From contig CAKROK010000079.1 in the NCBI GenBank assembly GCA_934373295.1, positions 1-6,386 on the forward strand: a stretch of 6,386 nucleotides of DNA, read 5' to 3'. Position numbers and translations under genes: made by a program. This DNA comes from an uncultured Christensenellaceae bacterium. GTDB taxonomy: Bacteria > Bacillota > Clostridia > Christensenellales > Christensenellaceae. Below the pieces are notes generated by a model, which saw nothing but the letters and a program-made list of their open reading frames with translations, did no database searches and was not told the origin of the DNA. Every line of letters starts with the position of its first letter. Position 1 is the stretch's first letter. Positions 1 through 6,158 of the stretch are shown piece after piece.

Positions 1-1
1 A

Positions 2-931
2 TTCTCGACAGATCCGCGCGTGATCGAGATCGGCAGCGTGGGCTTTAGATTCGTGGGAGTGAGCTTTATCCCACTGGTGACGTCGCTCATATTCCCCGTG
101 TTCTTTCAGGCGGTCGGCTCCAGCCTAAAAAGCTCCGCGCTTACCGTAATACGCACGGTCGTGCTGTTCGTCCCGCTGGGGTATATTTTTTCGCGGTTCG
201 GGCTTAACTGGTTCTGGCTAACGTATCCCGTGACGGAGGTTGTGACGAGCATAGTCGGTGCGGTTTTCTACAATCAGTTCATCAAAAAGGACTATGCCAG
301 CGAACCTAAGCGCATTTCGGCGGACGATGGGGATGATATAGCGCTAAAGCCCTCGGCGCCGGGCGTGATAATCACCATCGCGAGGGAGCATGGCTCATCG
401 GGAAAACAGATAGGCAAGCTCGTCGCGCAGCAGCTGGGCATTCCCTTTTACTATAAGGAGATGGTCGCGCTTGCGGCGCATGAGAGCGGGCTTGACCGTG
501 AATTCATCTCGGATATCCATAAAAATGCGCCGGATGCCCTGCGCGAGCTTTATTTAAGCTCACATGTAGTTTTACGCGCGATAGAGGCGCAGGGGAGCAT
601 AATACGAAAGATCGCGGACAACGGCTCATGCGTGATAGTGGGACGTGCGGCGGATTATGTTTTGAGGAATTATAAGGATGTCGTGCGCATTTTCGTTCAT
701 GCGCCAAAGGAATATCGCATGAAGCGCGTGATGGAGGTCTATGGAGATACTCCAAAAGAGGCGAAGCGCAACATCAGGCGCTCGGATAAGGCGCGCGCGT
801 CATACTACAGGCATATTTCCGGCAAGCGCTGGGGAGATGCGGATAACTATGAGCTGAGCATCGACTCGTCGGCGGGCGTGCAGAGCGCGGCGCGGGCGAT
901 AGTGGATTATGTTAGGGATTTGGAGAAATGA
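2..931 (+). CDS. MATE-family transporter C-terminus fused to a cytidylate-kinase-like domain (5' partial)
   Basis: The frame is open to the left edge (codons for FSTDPR precede the GTG at 20), so this is the 3' part of a longer gene and that GTG is not its start. Counting from the GTG, residues about 9-30, 41-62 and 65-84 are hydrophobic helices with MATE C-terminal features (FFQAVGSS loop, a Pro in the penultimate helix). A charged linker follows at 88-113. Residues 115-303 resemble the cytidylate-kinase-like family: an IITIAREHGSSGKQIGK phosphate-binding loop at 117-133, GIPFYYKEM at 140-148, VGRAADYVL at 207-215, and an Arg/Lys-rich lid region near 249-270. MATE proteins export cations or drugs across the membrane in exchange for Na+ or H+; the cytosolic kinase-like domain would phosphorylate a nucleotide or related small molecule, substrate unknown. 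Both parts share one uninterrupted frame, so the fusion is seen directly. The gene ends just before a terminator. Confidence 0.85.
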   Translation, partial: FSTDPRVIEIGSVGFRFVGVSFIPLVTSLIFPVFFQAVGSSLKSSALTVIRTVVLFVPLGYIFSRFGLNWFWLTYPVTEVVTSIVGAVFYNQFIKKDYASEPKRISADDGDDIALKPSAPGVIITIAREHGSSGKQIGKLVAQQLGIPFYYKEMVALAAHESGLDREFISDIHKNAPDALRELYLSSHVVLRAIEAQGSIIRKIADNGSCVIVGRAADYVLRNYKDVVRIFVHAPKEYRMKRVMEVYGDTPKEAKRNIRRSDKARASYYRHISGKRWGDADNYELSIDSSAGVQSAARAIVDYVRDLEK

Positions 932-932
932 A

Positions 933-967
933 AAGAGAGGGCGAATGATTTGATTCCGCCCTCTTTT
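933..967. terminator. Bidirectional rho-independent terminator between convergent genes
   Basis: AGAGGGCG at 936-943 pairs with CGCCCTCT at 957-964, extended by A/T pairs outside. The loop can close further through GAAT (943-946) and ATTC (953-956). The plus strand ends in CTCTTTT and the minus strand reads into a TCTCTTTTC run, so it can stop both the MATE-kinase transcript and the convergent XRE-regulator transcript. It begins two bases after the stop codon at 929-931. Confidence 0.85.
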
Positions 968-976
968 GCTATGTGC

Positions 977-1657
977 TTATAAAATTTTATCCCCGATATG
1001 TATCTCATAGCGCTCATCTATCGTATCGCGGTCATATCTTATCACCTTATAAAACGGGGCGTGATAGGTTATTGTCTGCTCGGTGTATTCCGTGAGATAT
1101 GAGAATCTCGGCGCCTGACGAATATAGCAGACGCCGGCGAAATCCAAAAATATCATGCCTATCATAACGGATAAGAAAATACCGATAGTGAGAATTATCC
1201 GATATTTCTTGAGCAGTAAAAACGCACCGACGGCGGCGGTTATCGCTCCCAATATTGCGAACTTTGCGCCCCAGCCGCTTTCGCTCGGTATGACGACGAA
1301 TGCGCTCATTATCAAAAAGCAGCCGAAGCACAGCACTATCAAACCTATTATATTCTTCATCGCGCCGACGCGCTTTTGCTTATCCTCATTGGCGTATTGC
1401 GCCGCCTTGACAAGTGTGTCCTTTAATTCTTCATTCATGTTCTCGCTTTTCCTTTCTGCGTCGATTATTTCGCGGATGTCCACGTCGTAGAGATCCGCAA
1501 GTTCCACAAGCAGGCTCAAATCCGGCAGATTTGCGCCCGTTTCCCATCTCGATACGGTCCTGTCCGAAACGTTGAGCTGCTCGGCGAGCTGGCTTTGCGT
1601 CAAATTTTTGCCCTTTCGCAGCTCCTTTAAAAACAGTCCTATCTTTTTTTGATCCAT
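977..1657 (-). CDS. XRE-family DNA-binding protein with three transmembrane helices
   Basis: The 226-residue product has an N-terminal Cro/C1-type helix-turn-helix at residues 7-61 (LTQSQLAEQLNVSDRTVSRW, then ANLPDLSLLVELADLYDVDI), a polar helical linker at 62-100, three hydrophobic segments at about 102-123, 130-149 and 153-175, and a hydrophilic tail of about 47 residues (180-226). The domain order is that of membrane-tethered XRE regulators common in Clostridia; with three helices the tail would lie outside the cell, where it could sense something. Target and signal are unknown. I chose the ATG at 1655-1657 over the adjacent TTG at 1658-1660 because an AAAGGAGG site lies 7 nt upstream of the ATG but only 4 nt from the TTG. 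It converges on the MATE-kinase gene and lies 109 bp downstream of the HxlR gene on the same strand. I see no clear terminator in that gap, so read-through is possible. Confidence 0.85.
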   Translation of the reverse strand: MDQKKIGLFLKELRKGKNLTQSQLAEQLNVSDRTVSRWETGANLPDLSLLVELADLYDVDIREIIDAERKSENMNEELKDTLVKAAQYANEDKQKRVGAMKNIIGLIVLCFGCFLIMSAFVVIPSESGWGAKFAILGAITAAVGAFLLLKKYRIILTIGIFLSVMIGMIFLDFAGVCYIRQAPRFSYLTEYTEQTITYHAPFYKVIRYDRDTIDERYEIHIGDKIL

Positions 1658-1664
1658 CAAATGG

Positions 1665-1672
1665 CCTCCTTT
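1665..1672 (-). promoter_or_regulatory. Shine-Dalgarno site of the XRE regulator
   Basis: On the minus strand this reads AAAGGAGG, 7 nt before the ATG at 1655-1657. Its spacing decides for that ATG over the in-frame TTG immediately upstream. Confidence 0.8.
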
Positions 1673-1766
1673 CGATAAGAGGATATCAATTTACGCGCAG
1701 TAATAAAACGACATAAAGCGAGAAATGCCGTTTTTTTAGGTATAGACATAAGTGTCGGGTTTGTTT

Positions 1767-2102
1767 TCAGCGGATATTTTCGATAGTTGCCTTGTAGTAG
1801 TTACCGAAATCCGCCAGCGCATCTATTATGGGCAGCATCTTTTGCCCCAGCTCGGTCAGGCCGTATTCGACCTTGGGCGGCATCTGCTTGAAATCGTGGC
1901 GGTATGCGAGCCCGTCGTCCACCATCTGACGCAGGCTGTCCGTCAATACCTTTTGAGAAATGCCGTCCAAATCGCGCATCAGCTCGTTAAATCTCCACGG
2001 GCGCGCCTTCAAATTGCGCAATATGAGCAGCTTCCATTTTCCGCCTATCAATGAGACGGCCGTCGCGACGGGGCATATGGGTAATTCATCCTTTGTTTTC
2101 AT
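1767..2102 (-). CDS. HxlR-type winged helix-turn-helix transcriptional regulator
   Basis: The 111-residue protein has the full, usual length of HxlR-family repressors/activators. It shows the family signature nearly complete: CPVATAVSLIGGKWKLLIL (residues 10-28), the RFNEL helix, GISQKVLTDSLRQM as recognition-helix region, DGLAYR and a wing strand ending in VEYGLTELG, then a C-terminal dimer helix. The Cys at residue 10 is the position at which characterised relatives (YodB, HypR) sense quinones, diamide or hypochlorite through thiol chemistry, so redox sensing is plausible here but not shown. The start ATG is preceded by GAGGTGA (2107-2113), and an exact TATAAT lies at 2122-2127, giving a very short leader. 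It is divergent from a cupin gene, its likely target. Confidence 0.93.
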   Translation of the reverse strand: MKTKDELPICPVATAVSLIGGKWKLLILRNLKARPWRFNELMRDLDGISQKVLTDSLRQMVDDGLAYRHDFKQMPPKVEYGLTELGQKMLPIIDALADFGNYYKATIENIR

Positions 2103-2121
2103 ATAATCACCTCACACATAT

Positions 2122-2150
2122 ATTATAGCATACATTCAAAAAAATATGTA
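2122..2150 (-). promoter_or_regulatory. Promoter of the HxlR regulator gene
   Basis: The minus strand has an exact TATAAT at 2122-2127. A 17-bp spacer places a poor -35 (TACATA) at 2145-2150. Transcription would start near 2115, only about 2 nt before the GAGGTGA ribosome site, so the leader is about 12 nt. The weak -35 overlaps the first GTAC half-site. Confidence 0.6.
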
Positions 2151-2171
2151 CAGTTATAAAAAGGTGCGTAC
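2148..2171. promoter_or_regulatory. Candidate HxlR operator: two GTAC half-sites 20 bp apart
   Basis: GTAC occurs at 2148-2151 and again at 2168-2171, a start-to-start distance of exactly 20 bp, close to two helical turns. The A/T-rich stretch between them includes TTATAAAAA. The left copy overlaps the -35 of the HxlR gene and the right copy abuts the -35 of the cupin gene. HxlR regulators commonly act on divergent neighbours from such intergenic sites; assignment to this regulator is inference. Confidence 0.45.
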
Positions 2172-2200
2172 TTGTTTTTGACTATGCAGGGAGATAAAAT
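2172..2200 (+). promoter_or_regulatory. Promoter of the cupin gene
   Basis: TAAAAT at 2195-2200 matches the -10 consensus at 5 of 6 bases, with TTGTTT at 2172-2177 as -35 across a 17-bp spacer. An alternative pairs TTGACT (2178-2183) with TCTAAT (2200-2205) at 16 bp, but that -10 lacks the critical second-position A. Confidence 0.5.
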
Positions 2201-2239
2201 CTAATCAACAAAGAAAAGCAATACCTGGAGGTAAAAAAC

Positions 2240-2599
2240 ATGAAAAACTATGCTAAGACAAATGTGGGAGCTGAGGGAAGGACGGAGCTTCACGAAACGC
2301 TCGCGCTGACGGGCGCAGAGGTAAGCATCAATAAGCTGCCCGCGGGCGCATGTGTGCCCTTTGTTCACTCGCACAAGAACAACGAGGAGCTTTACGGCAT
2401 ACTCTCCGGAAAGGGCAAAGTTGTGATAGACGGCGAAACAGTCGAGCTTGCGGCGGGCGACTGGGTGCGCATCTCTCCTGCGGCAAAGAGACAGTTCTTC
2501 GCGGCGGACGACAGCGAGATAGCGTTTGTATGCATCCAGACAAAGGAAAACTCGCTGGGCGGCTTCACTGCGGATGATGCGGTGGTGGAGAATGCGTAA
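2240..2599 (+). CDS. Small single-domain cupin protein
   Basis: The 119-residue protein is a single conserved beta-barrel of the cupin_2 type. Motif 1 is clear at residues 37-56: ACVPFVHSHKNNEELYGILS, giving metal ligands His43, His45 and Glu49 or Glu50. The region then continues GKGKVVIDGE, AAGDWV and ISPAAKRQF. In typical cupins motif 2 supplies a third His after PxG; here the equivalent place reads PAAKRQF, so that His is replaced by Lys/Arg and metal binding may be incomplete or use another ligand. Cys38 and Cys98 could matter if the system is thiol-responsive. A GGAGG site at 2227-2231 lies 8 nt before the ATG. It is divergent from an HxlR regulator with a shared control region and followed by a strong terminator, so it is probably a one-gene transcript controlled by that regulator. 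The reaction is unknown. Confidence 0.87.
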   Translation: MKNYAKTNVGAEGRTELHETLALTGAEVSINKLPAGACVPFVHSHKNNEELYGILSGKGKVVIDGETVELAAGDWVRISPAAKRQFFAADDSEIAFVCIQTKENSLGGFTADDAVVENA

Positions 2600-2665
2600 T
2601 AAAGCCGAGCAGCCGAAATCGCAAAAGCAGAGGTGATTTTCATTTAATTGGTGCTGTATTATTGA

Positions 2666-2711
2666 AAAGAGGTGCAGTCGGTATGCAAATGCATGTTGAT
2701 TGCACTTTTTT
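2666..2711 (+). terminator. Rho-independent terminator of the cupin transcript
   Basis: A long symmetric hairpin: GTGCAGTC (2672-2679) pairs with GATTGCAC (2698-2705) with one G-U, continues through three wobble pairs into ATGC/GCAT (2683-2686/2691-2694) around an AAAT loop, and is flanked by AAAGAG before and TTTTTT after. It starts 67 bases past the cupin stop codon. Confidence 0.85.
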
Positions 2712-2831
2712 GTTTGATTGATGCGGCGAAAGAATTGCTAAAATAATGGACGGCGTCGTTCAATCGACAGTCTTATTCTGAATCTGAAAAAGGCGCAGAG
2801 CAATGTTTCGGTTCAAGCATTAGCTGCCCTG
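2712..2831. other. Gap without a recognisable gene
   Basis: Within the 322-bp gene-free interval 2600-2921, this is the part between the two terminators. I see no start codon with a ribosome site followed by a useful frame, no tRNA and no repeat. A plus-strand frame from 2742 is open for about 45 codons but lacks ATG. It may be decayed coding DNA or plain spacer, and it is where codon usage of the neighbours changes. Confidence 0.5.
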
Positions 2832-2872
2832 AAAAAAATACGGCACAGCGGCTTTTTATGCCCGTTGTGCCG
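2832..2872 (-). terminator. Rho-independent terminator of the surface-protein gene
   Basis: CGGCACAGCGG (2841-2851) pairs with CCGTTGTGCCG (2862-2872) with a single G-U, loop 2852-2861. On the minus strand the hairpin is followed directly by TATTTTTTT (2832-2840). It lies 49 bases beyond the TAG stop of the surface-protein gene. Confidence 0.88.
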
Positions 2873-2921
2873 CAGCTGACAAGCTGTCATAAAGAAATGT
2901 TAGCTGTTGCTTATGATTGAC

Positions 2922-5900
2922 CTATTTAGAGGAACGCTTTTTACTCTTATAAAATACCATCACACCTGTCAGGACTCCGCCGCTGATGGCGAGCAGTATG
3001 ATCCAAAGGCTCAGATCGCCTGTGTCTCCGGTTTTCGGAGAAGTTGTTTCTCCGCTTGACGGCTTCTGCGGTTTATTCGGCTTTTTTGTCGGCTGCTCAG
3101 GCTGAGTCGGTTTGGGGTCGCTCTTTCCGATCTTCTCAAGCAAACCGTTGACGGTGGAAAGCAACGCTTCCGTCTCTGTTTTTTCTGCCGATGTGAGATT
3201 TCCGGAAGAGAGCAGGTCCTTTGCATTTGCTGCCAGCTTTTCAAGGTCTACCTTGTCATTCTTGCTTACCGTATCGACGGAATACTCGTTTACTGCTGTG
3301 CGGAGGACGGTGAGCTTGTCGCCGATCTCTATGATCTTATTCTCCAGCTTTTTGCACAGATCAAGGGCGGCTTTCAGCTCATTCCACTCGGCCTCTGTCG
3401 ATTCGTTTTCGTCGAACGCTCCGGCAATATCCAAAAGCTGTGCTTCAACCTCATTGATCAAGGCGCTGTCGTCCGATGTTACCGTGCTCTCGGAGAGACC
3501 TCCGAGCTTATCGGTAATGGAAGAAATGGGCTTCATATACACGGTGTAAACCGTTTCGTTTCCAACGCTGTCCTTGGCGCTGATGGTGTAGGTCGCTTCG
3601 CAGTTACCGGGCAGGAAGAAGCTCTCTTCCACCGGCTCTCCGTTCAGCGTGACCGTAACCGGAGATTCGTCATCGTTATAAGCCACGACCTTTTTGGTGA
3701 CATAGTAGGTCTTGCCGTTTTCAACATTCAGAATTTCGGGCGGGGTCGTATCGGCGTCCATCGCCATAACGCTTACCGTACCGGATACCTCGTTTGAGGT
3801 GATAAGCACCGGAACACCGCTGCCGTTTTTCTCCGCCGCAACAAATGTCAGCCCCTCGGGGGAAACGTCATCCTTGATATCGGCGGAATAATCGCGGCTG
3901 TTAAAATAGTTCTTAAAAGCTGCATTTGCAGGATCGGTGATGTCATAGATCATCACGCCGCCCGTGCGTTCCAAACCGATAAAGGCATAGGTATGACCGT
4001 CGATCGTGCCCACCGTAATGCCCTCGGGCTCGGGACCTTTTTTGCCCGAACGATCTTCTGCCTCTATCGTATCATTGGAGCAGTTGAAGTAATCGGGAAC
4101 GGTCTGCGCGGTGATTTTTTCAAAGTCGCTGCCGCTGTCGAAAACTTCTTCAAGACCGCTTGGCGTAACCTTAAACACCGTAAAGGAGCGGCCGCCAAAT
4201 ATGTAATCTGTTCCGGGTTCCAAGCCGTCATATTGGGTTACATCAAACCATGTCACCTTGCCGCCGGTATTGATGCTGTTAACAGGCGAAGTCTTACTTT
4301 TGATCTCATTCACATCGGTTTCAATACCCACCGGCCAGGCGCGGCTGTCGCCCTCGTTGGCGGTCAGGAGATAGGTTTCGCCGCTGATCGTGGCGGCGGA
4401 GATCCCGTCAGGCATACGGATGCCCTTGATGTGCTCATAGGTTTTCGGGGAGTACTTGCCGTCGCTCTTATTCAAATCAATGGCAACCTTGCTGTGATCT
4501 TCAAAGCCCAGGCTGAAAATATTTTCAAATTGCAGGGTATCCATATTCAGAACGGCGACCGCATTGGCCTCCTGCAAGGCAACATACGCTTTATTTCCGC
4601 TCACTGCGATATACTCCGGCTCTAAATCGGCACTGGGTGCAGTATTCTTTTTCAGCACAATTCCGGCGGCGACAAGCTCGCTGCGCTTGGCATCAAAGCC
4701 GCTGAAATCAACTGTCGTTGATTTTTTCGTCTGCACATCAATGACCGTTACGCTGCCCTTCGGGTCAACTGCACCGGCGGCAGTGTAGCCCTGCCGCGGC
4801 TCGCCCTCATCGGCAGTCAATACCTTTGCGCCGTCCTCGGTAAATGTCACCATATCCGGCTGAATCCCTGCTGCGGCAATGCCGCTGTAGGTCAGGCTGC
4901 CGTCCTTGTTGCAGTCAAAGAACAACACTCGGCCGGGCTTTGTATAATCGGCGTCCTGCATAGCGACTGCCAGAACCTGCCCATTCGGGCAAACGGCTAC
5001 AGAGGTCATATCGCCGTATGTGAAGCCTGTTCCGGCATTTTCGGCAAGTTCGGCGGCTTTCAGCTCTGTGCCTGTAAGCGCCTCTACCTTGCTGCCGTTT
5101 TTTAAATTTTTCATATTCACGCAGTCCAGCGTGCCTTTTACGCCGTTGACCGAGTAAGCAAAGCCGTTTTGGGCATTATAGGCGGTGATTTCCGCTGAGC
5201 CGCCCTCGGCGCTGTACGCCCCGGCGTTGTAGCGGGCGATTAGCTTGGCTTTTACCGCAGAATTTGCGTTAAAATATCCTGTATACTGTATATTCGTTGT
5301 TTCGACAGGGGTATAGCTCGGCGTCGGTATCACAGAAGTGCTGCCCGCGTGCGGGCCCTTATCCGCGGAGACCGATTTACTGTAATTTATTTCTTCAAAG
5401 TCGGCTTTATTATTATCTGTATCGGCAAATCCGATGCGGCGAATCGCTTTCTTTTTGGATTGGATAGAAGCGAACGCACCTTCGTAAGCAGGCGGCGTCT
5501 GATCCGTCGTGCCGTCGTTTCCGCCGACAGCTGCTAAATCGACAAAGCCCTCGGGAAGGGCAAAACCGTCTGCCGTAACATCACCGGCAAAGGTGCCCGT
5601 CAAGGGGGTGTCATTGCTCAAAAGAGCCACCGATACGCCCTTGTTATGTAGAATCATATTCCATTCCTGATTGCCCTGCGGCACCTGATAAGAGCCGGAG
5701 GGCTTCGTGACAGCCCCGCAGCGGACCAGATAGTAGCCGTTCGCTTCGATAACGCCCGTCAGCTTCAGCACGGCCCAGCTGTCTGCCTGATTTCCGCTTG
5801 CCGAAGAGCGGTACTGAACTGACCAACCGTTTAGATCGACATTTTTATTCGTAGGGTTATACAATTCGATAAAGCTGTGGTCGGCATACCCGTCGTCTGA

Positions 5901-6011
5901 CGCGCCGTATACCTGATTGATTATCACATGGCCGTTTTGCGCTGCATATACCGTGCATACTGACATCAGCAAAAGAACCAGTGAAGCAATAAATCCCAAT
6001 AATCGTTTCAT
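2922..6011 (-). CDS. Secreted LPXTG-like wall-anchored protein: lamin-tail domain plus choice-of-anchor-I-like propeller region
   Basis: The 1029-residue protein starts with a signal peptide (residues 1-23, Lys-Arg then a hydrophobic core, cleavage near VYA-A). Residues 25 to about 215 are a lamin-tail domain (HVIINQVYG, FIELYNPTNKNVDLNGWSV, GYYLVRCGA). After a Pro/Thr linker (228-240), residues about 245-755 resemble the choice-of-anchor I family, with propeller-like repeats (GDMTSVAVCPNGQVLAVA, TADEGEPRQGY, LTANEGDSRAW, EPEGITV, SPEGLTFV). Residues 756-826 look like an Ig-like fold and 830-962 form two similar helical repeats. A Pro/Lys-rich spacer (964-985) leads to SPKTG (991-995), a membrane helix (1001-1021) and a basic tail KSKKRSSK. 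It would be exported and attached to peptidoglycan by a sortase accepting SPXTG, as known for Clostridioides difficile sortase B. Catalytic role unknown; acidic loops suggest metal binding. The ATG has a modest AAAGGA 10 nt upstream. Ile codon choice differs from the left-hand genes. Confidence 0.9.
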   Translation of the reverse strand: MKRLLGFIASLVLLLMSVCTVYAAQNGHVIINQVYGASDDGYADHSFIELYNPTNKNVDLNGWSVQYRSSASGNQADSWAVLKLTGVIEANGYYLVRCGAVTKPSGSYQVPQGNQEWNMILHNKGVSVALLSNDTPLTGTFAGDVTADGFALPEGFVDLAAVGGNDGTTDQTPPAYEGAFASIQSKKKAIRRIGFADTDNNKADFEEINYSKSVSADKGPHAGSTSVIPTPSYTPVETTNIQYTGYFNANSAVKAKLIARYNAGAYSAEGGSAEITAYNAQNGFAYSVNGVKGTLDCVNMKNLKNGSKVEALTGTELKAAELAENAGTGFTYGDMTSVAVCPNGQVLAVAMQDADYTKPGRVLFFDCNKDGSLTYSGIAAAGIQPDMVTFTEDGAKVLTADEGEPRQGYTAAGAVDPKGSVTVIDVQTKKSTTVDFSGFDAKRSELVAAGIVLKKNTAPSADLEPEYIAVSGNKAYVALQEANAVAVLNMDTLQFENIFSLGFEDHSKVAIDLNKSDGKYSPKTYEHIKGIRMPDGISAATISGETYLLTANEGDSRAWPVGIETDVNEIKSKTSPVNSINTGGKVTWFDVTQYDGLEPGTDYIFGGRSFTVFKVTPSGLEEVFDSGSDFEKITAQTVPDYFNCSNDTIEAEDRSGKKGPEPEGITVGTIDGHTYAFIGLERTGGVMIYDITDPANAAFKNYFNSRDYSADIKDDVSPEGLTFVAAEKNGSGVPVLITSNEVSGTVSVMAMDADTTPPEILNVENGKTYYVTKKVVAYNDDESPVTVTLNGEPVEESFFLPGNCEATYTISAKDSVGNETVYTVYMKPISSITDKLGGLSESTVTSDDSALINEVEAQLLDIAGAFDENESTEAEWNELKAALDLCKKLENKIIEIGDKLTVLRTAVNEYSVDTVSKNDKVDLEKLAANAKDLLSSGNLTSAEKTETEALLSTVNGLLEKIGKSDPKPTQPEQPTKKPNKPQKPSSGETTSPKTGDTGDLSLWIILLAISGGVLTGVMVFYKSKKRSSK

Positions 6012-6058
6012 TTATCATTCATCCTTTCCATTCATTTACATTGTTTAGTTTGATTTTT

Positions 6059-6064
6059 AGTATA
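6059..6064 (-). promoter_or_regulatory. Candidate -10 box of the surface-protein gene
   Basis: The minus strand reads TATACT here, 47 bases before the start codon. The hexamer 17 bp upstream (TATCGG) does not resemble a -35, so the promoter is weak, activator-dependent or elsewhere in 6012-6158. Confidence 0.3.
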
Positions 6065-6112
6065 AGGATGCAATGAAAAAACCGATATCGTACTCGTGTA
6101 AAGACTATGTGA

Positions 6113-6131
6113 AATATACCGGCGGTATATT
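6113..6131. promoter_or_regulatory. Inverted repeat upstream of the surface-protein gene
   Basis: AATATACC (6113-6120) and GGTATATT (6124-6131) are perfect 8-bp inverted arms around GGC. The size and symmetry fit a dimeric regulator's operator, about 50 bp upstream of the candidate -10 box. The regulator is unknown. Confidence 0.4.
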
Positions 6132-6158
6132 AAACTAAACTGCAAATCGGTTATTTAC

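Noticed and set aside
1734..1755. GACA/TGTC short inverted repeat near 1745 as a terminator for the HxlR gene
   Set aside because: The stem is only 4 bp and is not followed by a T-run on the minus strand at the right distance.
2683..2721. Twelve-codon ATG frame preceded by AGAGGTG
   Set aside because: It lies entirely within the cupin terminator hairpin and its T-run, so the ribosome-site resemblance is probably chance.
2742..2876. Plus-strand frame of about 45 codons containing NLKKAQSNVSVQALAALKK
   Set aside because: It has no ATG/GTG start with a ribosome site, runs into the minus-strand terminator hairpin, and matches no family I recognise. At most it is decayed coding DNA.
3993..4625. 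Plus-strand frame of 210 codons opposite the surface-protein gene
   Set aside because: It is the antisense shadow of a clear, domain-bearing gene, with no supporting ribosome site or family resemblance.
6097..6102. Minus-strand TTTACA as the -35 of the surface-protein promoter
   Set aside because: It matches the consensus at 5 of 6 bases, but no acceptable -10 lies 16-18 bp downstream, and the TATACT box is 32 bp away.
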